Below are positions 23,958-34,359 of a DNA stretch of 64,000 bases, piece after piece (positions within the stretch are counted from its first letter, which is position 1; the number at the start of each line of letters is the position of its first letter). A model generated the notes under the pieces. It was not told where the DNA came from, searched no databases, and worked only from the letters and a program-made list of their open reading frames with translations. This stretch comes from Prinsepia uniflora (lineage: Eukaryota; Streptophyta; Magnoliopsida; Rosales; Rosaceae). The translations under genes and the position numbers were made by a program. The stretch spans positions 94,934,721 through 94,998,720 of the forward strand of contig CM064861.1 in the NCBI GenBank assembly GCA_032719365.1, written 5' to 3'.

Positions 23958-26900
23958 ATGCCGGAGCACAAGACCCGACCCGTTGGTGGAACCGAGTACA
24001 GCTGGTGCAAAGCCGTCCCCAGTGGCACCGGCATAACAGTCCTTGCCCTCCTCCTGTCCAATCCCCCAAACTTCTCAAATCTTCAAACTGCCCTCCACCA
24101 CCTCCAAAACTCCCATCCCATCCTCCGCTCCAAACACCACTTTAATTCCACCACCGACACATTCTTCTTCCGTACGCCCTCAACTTCCACCCTCCAAATC
24201 CAGCCATTCGATCTACCATCAACGGCTCACATTCTCCAAAACCGGTCCAACTCCAGCAACGTCTCCCACTTTCATCTAATCCTCGAGCACGAGCTTAACA
24301 AGAACACGTGGCGCAATCCCGACCCTTCCTCGGGCGAGGATCCCGACGTGCTCTTTGCTAGCGTGTACACCCTTAGCGAGTCTCGGTGGGCCTTGGTGCT
24401 CCGCCTGCACACGTCAGCGTGCGACCGCGCGGCAGCGGTGGCGCTGTTAAAGGAGTTGTTATCGGAGATGCAGTCAACTGGCGGAGGGGCAGAGAAGGAA
24501 TTGAAGGGAAATGGGGAAGTCGGTTTGGGAATTGAGGATTTGATTCCGTACGGAATGGCCAATAAGCCGTTTTGGGCGCGTGGAGTGGACATGCTGGGTT
24601 ACTCTCTGAATTCATTGAGGCTGTCGAATCTGGAATTCAAAGATGCGAGCTCTGAAAGGTACTCTCAGGTGGTGAAATTACACTTAAACCCACAAGAAAC
24701 TCAGAAGCTTCTCGACGTAAGTGATTTTCCCTCTCTTTTTTAATCTTTTATTTTCATTCAAGAGATATATACTCAACAATTCGACATAGAACTGAAAGTT
24801 ACTTCATGCGTATAGGAAATTATGTGGGGTACAAAATATTTTAACAATGGAGTTTAATTATTTAAATTGGGTTATTTTAAATGCAGTTTGGACTTTGAAC
24901 TTGCTAAATAATCTCACTTTTCTCCTAAAATGGGAATTATTACATTAAAAGCCCCTCTTTTTTTTCTGAAAATCTGGCGGCTTGTTCAAGCAAATTTGTT
25001 TTTTGGGGCAGATTTTAGGGGGAAAATTGAGTTACATGATAAATTCAGAGGCATTTAAAGTCACTAAAAAAAGTAAAAAGTTTTAATTTTTACACCTAAA
25101 AAGTGAAAAGAATAAGTTAGTGTGGGTAACAGTTCTGATGATGCAGAAACAAAAGAGACGATCCAAAATGGGCACAATATTGTCGCATTGAAAATGGAGA
25201 TGAGCGTGGGCTTGTATAAGATGGACGAGATTATGTGGGTTTGTTGTTAGGTAAGTTGGGTCTGGTCCACCATCACATCATCCATCCCCTTTCCCTTGTC
25301 CTCTTTCTAAAATTTGCTAAGTTGCAGAGGATGGGGTTTGATGATGATAAGGAGACCACTTGTTTTCTCTTTCTTCATTTATCTTTATGGGACAATGAGT
25401 CCCATTCACGAGATTGTTACCTTTTCTGTAATTTAGGAGGGCCAATTGTGTCGTGTTTGTTTCGTGTTAACTTCAAATTTGTGTCAAGTTAATCGACCCA
25501 CTATATTATAAGTTTATGGCATATTGTTATGCCAGAAAGCACCAATCTTTAAGAAAACACACACAATATACCCACAAGATGAGAAACTAAATGAATGCAA
25601 GAACAAGAAAGTCGAGCACTAAATTTAGGAGGTTCTTCCAATGAGTGTTTATGTTGATTGTTGTTTTTGGTTCGGCTCGTGAGTGTTGTAGAAATCTCAA
25701 CAAGGCGGGAGATTCTCGGATTTGGTTCAATCTCTTTGTGCCCCACTTTATAACTCATCTAGGCATTTGACACATCGTCAAAATTTCACAGTTTCTTTAC
25801 CATGCATAATGAGTCACAATGCATATGAGTCGCTCACAATGCATCATCGGTTGGGAGTCCCATGGCGGTTGGCATGTATCTCTTGACTTAATAAGACTTC
25901 AAAGTAACAGGATTTCCTTGTTAAGGTTGGCACACATCTCATGAACTATATGAACAAGAACTCAGAATCTTTAATTTCATGTGAATTTTTCGTGTTCTTG
26001 CACCATATCAAGAAATGTCACTGATGGTGTTGATATAATAGTATTTGAGGTCAATTTTCACATGTCAATAACTTTTTCTTATGGACTTCAAATAATGGTC
26101 TTGCTAGCTAGCTATTAAGCCTCTTTTTTTTTTTCCTTGGTGATCAATTTATGAAAGACATTGATGTAGGCCTTTGATTTTGGATCGCAAGCTGACATTT
26201 TCATTACCATCTGAATCAAAACTAGTAAATATCAACTTCTTTAAAGTTTACCATGCCCCGGGACTTGGACACTTTACTGGAAACTTGAATTTGCAGGGTT
26301 GCAAGTCCAGAGAAATAAAATTAAGTTCAGCATTGGCATCTGCCGGATTGATTGCCGCGCATTCTTCGAAGCATCTTGCTGATCATCAATGGGAGAAGTA
26401 TGCTGTTGTAACCCTACTGGACTGCCGCTCGGTTCTTGAACCACCCCTCCCTGCCAATCACCTTGGTAAGCCCTTGCATACTATTTCCCTCAAAACATTG
26501 ACAATGCAAATTGATACTGAAAAAGTTTATGAAGAAGTCAAATTGACATGATGCATCCCGAATTGGTTCAGGATTTTATCATTCTGCCATCATGAATTCG
26601 CATGACATACAAGGCGGCAATACATTGTGGGATCTTGCCAAGAGATGTTACACATCGTTTGCAGATGCCAAGAACAATAATAAACATTTCACAGACATGT
26701 CAGACCTCAACTTCCTCATGTGCAAGGCTATTGAAAACCCTGGCTTAACTCCATCGTCTTCCTTGAGAACTGCCTTCATTTCTGTGTTTGAGGACCCTGT
26801 GATCGACGAATCAAGCAAAGTGCACCAAGAGCTTGGGGTGGAGGACTACGAGGGGTGCGCTTCAGTCCATGGTGTTGGCCCCTCCATAGCCATTTTTGAC

Positions 26901-27038
26901 ACCATACGCAGTGGATGCTTGAACTGTGCATGCGTTTATCCTTCGCCATTGCATTCGAGGGAACAAATGCAGGACTTGATGGATCATATGAAGAGCATTC
27001 TTGTAGATGGTTGCGCTGATGTTGAAAGGAGGAGATAG
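23958..27038 (+). CDS. Acyltransferase-fold (condensation/BAHD-like) protein, copy 2
   Basis: Exons 23958-24716, 26297-26465 and 26572-27038 join in frame to 464 residues. Intron phases (0, 1) and exon order match the gene at 3124, so the two are paralogues from a local duplication. Shared landmarks are YSWCKAVPSGTGITVL near the N-terminus, NSHPILRSKH (51-60), RLHTSACD (149-156), KPFWARGVDMLGYSLNSLR, and a last exon with GPSIAIFDTIRSG. Copy 2 lacks the long Ser and Gly runs of copy 1. As in copy 1 the histidine of the putative active site is at D-5, and Thr occupies D-4. Intron 1 is 1.58 kb and intron 2 only 106 bases. The substrate is unknown; a non-catalytic role is possible. Confidence 0.85.
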
Positions 27039-27495
27039 GCTTAGAATTCCACTAAGTTCTTCTTATCCGTGGAATTGCTTGTACCGCTTGATAGATTGAT
27101 AATGTGCAATAAAATCGTCTGAGAAAAAATGTTCTCCGTTCAAGATATGTGAATCTATAAATTGCTCATTATTCACAATATCTGCTGAATCATCAGAATG
27201 TGTTAGGTTTACATGTTCCTGTTTCTTCAGTGTTGGGCTATTTCATGCCCAGTTCTGTTAAAAAAAAAAAAACCATGTTCTTGATAGGGAAATTACCTTG
27301 AACAGGTTTAAGGACGGCACGACCTAAAAATGAAATTTATGTACGAAAATGACCAAAACTAGCTTCAGCTCTTTTGAAGAGCTGAGCTATATATATTATG
27401 TATATTCCATGTTCTACTACATACGAGGAACTGTAAACCCATAGCTGCTAATAAAACTAGAAAAGAAAAAGATATAGCTTATCTTAATTTACTCA
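27039..27495. other. Convergent 3' flanks of copy 2 and the SAUR locus
   Basis: It holds the probable 3' UTR of the gene ending at 27038 (AATAAA-like signal at 27108-27113) and, on the other strand, the 3' flank of the SAUR reading frame. No additional gene is seen. Confidence 0.5.
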
Positions 27496-27902
27496 TCAAG
27501 AAATAAACTCCTCAACAAGTTCTCCAAAATCAAACTTCCCATTGCAGCATTCAACAGCACCCAAAACCTCTTCGAAAGCCGAGACGCTGCAGGGAACAAC
27601 AAGGCCATTCCTCTGCTGAAATCCATACTCATTGTAAGCCTTCTCCAACAACATCTTGAAGAGTGGATGAGAAAGGAAGCTTGTTGGCACCACAAATCTC
27701 TGCCTCTCCTCTCCAACGTACAACGCCAAGAACCCGGTCCGGGTTTTGGTTGAAGGAGATGAGTAGATGACTCTCCTCCTCCTCCTTCTCCATCATCTGA
27801 ATCCCTTAGCAAACACTCATGGTGTGATGGCTCATGAGCTCCCCCCATAACTTTAACTTTCTTGGCTAGTTTTTTTAAACTTACCATCTTTTTCCCAAGC
27901 AT
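27496..27902 (-). pseudogene. SAUR (small auxin-up RNA) gene with a frameshift
   Basis: The first part reads MVSLKKLAKKVKVMGG (ATG at 27887 or 27902) followed by HHECLLRDSDDGEGG, a typical SAUR N-terminus. The conserved core lies in another frame: TGFLALYVGEERQRFVVPTS, then LSHPLFKMLLEKAYNEYGF, GLVVPCSV, and a terminal FDFGELVEEFIS ending at 27496. The frame changes in a GGA-repeat at about 27770-27790, where one base more or two fewer would restore continuity. SAUR genes normally have no introns, so splicing is an unlikely explanation. Either the gene is dead or the repeat was mis-sequenced. Family members are small auxin-responsive growth regulators that inhibit PP2C.D phosphatases. Confidence 0.8.
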
Positions 27903-29007
27903 TTTTGGCCTTGTTTTTGAGGTTGTTGAGAGGGAGAAGAGAGGTTTTGGTGGGAGGTAAGATGGCTATGGAGGAATTTGCTTCATGATTTTGGCTTGTG
28001 GAAATTGTAAAATGATGGTGGGGGAGAAGGGGTTTTTATTTGGAATATATGGAGTGGGGGGAATGTCTCACAAAGGGTAAACTTTGACTTTTTAAATTCA
28101 TAATATATGAACAAATTGAATTTAGTTGTCCCCATTTGTGTTTTTTAGGCAATGTACCCATATGTTTCTGACTCCTTAACAGTTTAGAGCAATTCATTAA
28201 TTTTTCAGATTCAGTATTATATTCTCCTATTGATTTTATTCTAATATTCTCCATCATTGAATTCGAAATTACTATAATTTTGATACAAGATTATTGGGAA
28301 AAGTATCCCGTCTTTAACATGGATTGATCTCAAAACCTCCAATTACTAATGAAAAGAATAAAAATATCACTAAATTAGGAGTACTATGGGCAATGGTAAT
28401 TATATATGGTACTTGGGATTATTAGACTTGAACAAAGAAGTTACAAACTTTTGCCACATCATTTGTATAACAAATTTATATCTCTATCATTATTACCACA
28501 ATTAAGTTCTATATTAGAAATATTAACGAACTAACTCTTAGTTTAATTGTATTCCTCTTCTTTCTAATGGAATCTATCCAGTGGAATCAAGGAATTATAA
28601 GAGCTGTTTTAATTTTAAAATACAAGAGTTGTATTTATACATATATTATATTAAAAATATATATAATTCAGTAAGGCCTACGACTCCCTCGGCCTATGCT
28701 GACTCGACCCCATGAGGATGACAAGTTAATCCTACTTTATGATAATGTCGTGATATAAATATTAAGTTCATTTTAATTTTAAAATCATTAGACTTATATA
28801 AATGTTTAGATTATTTTTTAAATAAAAATTGGCAATTAGATTTTTGTTTTTGTTTTTTTTAAACAGAAGGAACTTGATAGAAAATATTCATTTTGAGATA
28901 TATTAAATTGAAAAAAAAAAAGGAATTGAATATTGCCTAATTGCACAAAGGGCACGTCTACACAGTTATTAGTCTTTAATGACAACTACCGAACAATTGG
29001 TAACAAT
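27903..29007. other. Upstream region of the SAUR locus and intergenic DNA
   Basis: AATATATGG at 28043-28051 is a possible minus-strand TATA region for the SAUR frame. The rest is AT-rich with no gene recognised. Confidence 0.4.
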
Positions 29008-29079
29008 GGGTGTTTGGTCTAGTGGTATGATTCTCGCTTCGGGTGCGAGAGGTCGCGAGTTCGATTCTCGCAACACCCC
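29008..29079 (+). tRNA. tRNA-Pro(CGG): tRNA-Pro, anticodon CGG
   Basis: A 72-base cloverleaf with no intron. The acceptor stem GGGTGTT/AACACCC closes it, with discriminator C. The D arm contains GGTCTAGTGGTATGA, the anticodon stem TCTCGC/GCGAGA frames the loop TTCGGGT (anticodon CGG), and the T arm is GCGAG-TTCGATT-CTCGC. The sequence carries internal A and B boxes for pol III. T-rich sequence about 30 bases downstream (29108-29119) may end transcription. The anticodon reads CCG. Confidence 0.96.
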
Positions 29080-29280
29080 GTTCAAAAGTTTGTCGCGCTT
29101 AACTTCAAATTTTATTTTTTAATCACCAATCCATGATTATTGGGCCACAAGGGCCCATTAATAAAACAAACTATCGTCATCAAAGTTCGATTTGAGAATT
29201 CATTGGTTAGGGTTTTGCTCAAGTCGAAACTTAGTCTCGGAAAACCTCCCTTGCTTTTTCTCTCACTCAAGTTCGTCGCC

Positions 29281-31186
29281 ATGAGCAGGTCAGGCCAGCC
29301 TCCAGATCTCAAAAAGTAAGCGTTTCAGTTCCCCTATGTCTTTATTTTCGGTTGCGAATCTGATGTACTAATTTTTTTATTTTCTTAATTTTTTTGGATG
29401 AACTGTTTTAGATACATGGACAAGAAGCTTCAAAGTAAGTTCTTTACGCAATCTCTAAAAGCTCTGCTCTTTTCTCTCCCCCGCCCAATTATTTTGTTTA
29501 TTAGATAAAGAGAACTTTTGGGTTGTCTTCTTTTTCTGTTTAGTTGCTGGGAAACTGTAGCTAAGAAAATATGTTCAAGTTACGGTTAACTATTAACTAA
29601 CAAAGGGATTAAGCTGCAACATTTTTTAACTGTTTGGTTTCTTTGGTGAGCTCTTTATTTCTTTGGTTTCTTATCAGTACTACTGGGTAGCTGGGTTTCC
29701 TTCTTGTTCTGTTTGGTTGCTTGGTAATATAGCTAAGAAAGTTTTTTTTCAAGTTATTGTTATGTTTATCTGGTTATTATCTATTAATTGAACAAAGGAA
29801 CTAATCCGAAACAATTTTGACGGTTTGGATTCTTTGATTGACTCCTTATTTACTGAAATCATAGTTCCATTATACCATATATTCTGAGGCCAGTAAGGAC
29901 AATTGGTACCTAACAGAATTGTTTGGATTGATGTTATAAGAATCTCATCCTTTTTATCTGATATAATTGCAATTATGAAGATTTTCAGCTGATTGTTTGG
30001 TTAAAACTAGATGTTCAGTGTAATTTTTAAGGTGGGTTAGTTGTTTTCTGTCTCCGTTATTCTAGTAAGATTCTTTTTCGTTAATTGTGTTGGTCATATT
30101 GAGGTTACAATTGATAACGCTTTTGGCTGATGCTGTATTGAAACTTCAGTGAGTCTATCCTCTCTTGTTTTCCTCTGCAAATTCAATTTAATGTAATTTT
30201 AGTGACTGCAGCTTTCCTTTTGGCAGTACTATGTATTTATGATAATGATTTCTGTACTTTGAAGGGGATTATGTCCTGTAGTATATATGCTGTTTTTTTT
30301 CTTTTTTTCTTTTGTTCAATTTGAAATTTCTTATATATACTCCGATTTTATTCCTTTTAGTTAAGAAGTAGGGTTTTATAGAAACACCTTCTCTAATGCA
30401 TATATCTTCATACATATATACTCTGCATTTTTTATGTTATTTTCTTGTGATATTTAGTCATCTATTAATTCAGATATATTTTTGTTCGGATTTCTGTCTC
30501 CAAAAGTTCTGTTGGCAATTATTAAGACTTCCCTTAGTTGCTGTTCTTGTGTGGTATGATCAATGAGTTTACTTGGGTTTATTTATTTCTTAACATTTTC
30601 TTATCAAATTTCCTCTCTGTGTGGGACTCAAATGGAGCTAGTTTTCTATTCATCAAATATGTGGGGATATTTTGTTACAGAACTGCTTGTATACTTGATA
30701 GGCTTAGTATGGATAAGCTTTTTGTAGATTCTCTTCTTAATTGAAGTTTAGGGTAGAATGGTAGTGGGTCAAAATTTATCTCAAAAGGTTGAGGAAACAA
30801 TTTTCTCTATACGGAAACATTAGAAGTTTTCTTCCTTATTAATGTCACCAGAAACTTTAAACGGTTGAATTGACCGATTTCTTTGCATTGCAGTCAAGCT
30901 GAATGCAAACCGGATGGTTGTTGGAACACTTCGTGGGTTTGATCAGTTTATGAATCTAGTGGTCGATAACACTGTAGAAGTGAATGGCAATGACAAGAAC
31001 GAAATTGGCATGGTGGTAGGTCTCAGTTTTCCACTTGTTATTGTTATAGTTTCACTTCCATTAGGCCTGATGCTCCAATGAGGAAGTTAGTTTGCTTAAT
31101 TCTTACTTTTATTGCTGCAGGTCATCAGGGGAAACAGTGTGGTGACCGTTGAAGCCCTTGAACCGGTGGCGAAAAATATTCAGTGA
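29281..31186 (+). CDS. SmG: Small nuclear ribonucleoprotein SmG
   Basis: Four exons, 29281-29315, 29412-29434, 30894-31015 and 31121-31186, give 81 residues, the usual SmG length. The sequence starts MSRSGQPPDLKKYMDKKLQI. The Sm1 motif is seen in LNANRMVVGTLRGFDQFMNL (23-42) and VVDNTVEV, and the Sm2 motif in IGMVVIRGNSVVTVE. SmG is one of seven proteins of the Sm ring around U1, U2, U4 and U5 snRNAs in the spliceosome. Exon 2 is a 23-base microexon and intron 2 is about 1.46 kb. The start lies 202 bases downstream of the tRNA-Pro gene on the same strand. Identification is near certain from the motif order. Confidence 0.96.
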
Positions 31187-34100
31187 TGCTATTCAGGTCA
31201 TCAGGGAGTAGTATACTATGTAATGGTTAGCCTGTATGTTGTTTAAATGATTCACCTTGACTTTGAAAGTTTGCTTTCTTTGAAGATCTATGTTAATTTG
31301 AATGATCTATTTTTTACATATTTATTGGTGGCTTGATATGTGAATGTTTTTCCTTCTGTCATAAATGAGAAAGCAAGAGATTTTAGCCTGTATATCAAGT
31401 TATTTAATTTATTAAAATAATAATATTCATTGTTTGTTACATTAAGTGTCATTAAATTTGCTCAATTTAGTGCGCTTAAATAGCATTATGTTTTATGATA
31501 TGAGATTATCATTTAGAATTTAATCTTTAAGTTTGGTCACAGATGTATATTCTGCCGGTCCAAACATTTGAAGCCGGTCCAAACATTTAAAGGCTTAGAG
31601 TGAAAATAGAAAATGTGTCTTTAATTTATATATTGTACCATTAAAAATGTAATTTTTTATGGACTAGTTATTTCACTTTTTATATTATATGACTTCGTTA
31701 AAATCTTGTTAGGGAAAATTTAATGGGACAAAATGCCTAACAAAGAAAAAAAGATATCATGTAAAAAACATTACATTAAGTAAAAAAAAAATCAAATTAT
31801 ATATTCCAAACTTGTAAATAGATGAAAATGTTCACCTTCTAGTAGATTAAAATTTTTATATTCAATATAATTATTTAGTCTTCAAATAAAAGCTCTATCA
31901 TTTAAAGAATTTGAATTAATATCAAACTCATATACTTATATATTGTTTATTTATCCACGTATTTTACTTATTTATTAATTTAATATATATATATATTAAT
32001 AATTTTGGGCTTATTTTGACCGCCTTATAATATTTGGAGCCCAGGACTTGTGCCCAATAGGCCCACCTTATGGCCGGCCCTGATGGAACCTAAACCGAAA
32101 CTTCAAAAGACTAATTTATAGTCTTAACTAATCAACCCTATCAGTGAATGTGATCAACCTAGAAGAAAATGGTGTGGACGGGAAGATATCATCATGCTTA
32201 AAAATTGATTGTTCTGTATCGTGCTTATTTTATAGAGAGGTTTCGGGGCAGTTGCCTATTTCATATATGAGAGGATGCCTTGTAGAAGATAACTGAAAGG
32301 CCGTCGCCTATCCGTAATCCATTTATTCTTCGGAAAATTCTTGTTTATCTGGTGGTCATAGATAAATGGACCATGAAGCTCAACGGTAACCATGGGAGAG
32401 CTCAAAATCATAAACAAAATCAAAAGCAAAGGGGAAGAAAAGAAGAGAAAAGCTTGGCGTGTTTGTTTCTTCTGTTGGGATCATCGTTTTACAAAGGAAA
32501 AAGGAAAAGCTTTTTCAGTTGAATGAAACCACTAACGGTTAACATTGGCCTAAGACTATTTTGAATTTGAATTTGAATGAGGCAAGAAGATGCATGTTGT
32601 TGTAACATTGGCCTAAGACTATTTATCTCATGTACTCATGTGTCAATGCTATGATCCTCCCCTATTTCTTCAAGTTAAAGACTAATAAAGTGTTGCAAAT
32701 GCGGTGGAGAAAACTTTGGTTTAATGGAATGTGCTCCTTTCTTCACATCTATAATTTTGATTTAAATTATCTTAACATAGAATACCACTCATATTACAAA
32801 AAATTAATATAGTAGAGATAAAATTTGCCACTATGTTGATTTGTTTCCAATTTTAGATCATCATGTTTAGGTTTTTTTTTTAAAGGAATTTAGCTCAACC
32901 ATTATGGGATTGAACATCCTTTTCGCCAACTAATTTCAATATAGGTTTCTTGTTCATGGAGAAATTGAGGCCCGAAGAAAATTGAAGATTTTAATTCCAT
33001 TTTCGACACTTGTTTGATTTCTTCTTTACAACTCAAGTTCTAGAGACTACAAACATAATTTTTCAACAATTATATACTAGTTAAAAAGATTTATTTTATT
33101 TTTGCTGTGATTTGAAACTAATTAGCGAAATATTAAAGACCATACATAGTTGCTAATAGGGGTGAGCATAGATCCATTAAAATCGTTAATTGATCTGCTT
33201 CAAATTGTTAGTTATCCAATGATTTAGGTTTGACTTTGAGAATCCAAATCGTTTCGTTGATAACGGTTTGGATTTAGATTTTCATTTTGTAATCTTTTAA
33301 ATCCAAACCAGATTGTTAAGGAATATATTAATTTTTATTAATACAAAGTAAAAATAATAAAAATAAAAAGATATCTAAATATACCCATGTAAGTACATGT
33401 ATATTCATATTAGAGTATAATAAAATATTATTAAATACTAATATTTTTTTGATAAATCTTAATATAGTGATTGTGTTTTCAATCTAATCCTCCACAAACT
33501 TAATATATAAAATTTTGATTATCGATTATTCCGTTTTTTGTATCCTTTATTTTTTAATTTTATATCCTTGATTTTTTTCCATTCCTAAAATGTTTCAAAC
33601 TGTTTCAATCCAACGGTTTGAATCGAAATAATTTTATAACATTCAAACTGTATCAAACCATTAAGATTTTAATGGTTTGAATTTGAATATTGCCAATATC
33701 CATATCGAATTGCACTGTGACCACTCTTAATCACTAACACATTAGCTAAAAAGGAAAAGAAAATGAACAAAATTAAATCGAAATGAAGAAAAAAATTGAC
33801 CCTAAATATTAATGATGTTGTGTCCAAATTATTACACTATGTCTCAAGGGGCAAGGGAAAGATACAAGCAAGCCAAAAAAGTTGATTGGCTAGAACAAAG
33901 GAAAGATTATAAATCACTGTTATAAGAGGCTCAGTAAATCCTCATCTTTTGTCATGGACTCGTACTCATAACATATTGGAAGACTTTGCTCCGAAGTTGA
34001 AACACCACCCACCACCACCACCACTTCTTTCTCTCTCTAAATCTCAACCGACCTCTCTCTCTCTCTCTGTTGCTTCTTCAAAGTTGAATCCTTTGGGGAG

Positions 34101-34359
34101 TTTGAGCATCAAAGCCAGCCAAGAGAGGGAAAGACAAACATTAAACAAATAAAAAAAAACCAAGAAAAAGTGATGAGAGTCACGTCTCACCCTCCAAAAC
34201 CTTTCCTTGAATCCAACTCTACTCAATCAAATTGAATTCAACATTTTAGGGATTGGTCTTTCATAGTCCCCAAAGTAGTCAAAACCCCATTGAATTAGCA
34301 TCATAAACAAAAAGACTGCATCTTTTCCCCTACCCAAATTGCCATTTGGGTCCTAAACC
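31187..34359. other. Intergenic; MITE-like insert and 5' region of RopGAP
   Basis: SmG 3' UTR is followed by AT-rich DNA. A short direct repeat CCGGTCCAAACATTT(G/A)AA occurs twice at 31556-31592. At 33160-33732 a segment starts AGGGGTGAGCA and ends TGACCACTCTT, roughly inverted, and holds repeated GGTTTGAAT-like words, which suggests a degenerate MITE. From about 33950 a CT-rich stretch (CTCTCTCTCT near 34050) probably forms the RopGAP promoter or leader. Confidence 0.4.

Noticed and set aside
26174..26551. 125-codon plus-strand frame that looks like a gene start
   Set aside because: It contains exon 2 of acyltransferase-like copy 2 with intron sequence on both sides; splice consensus gives 26297-26465.
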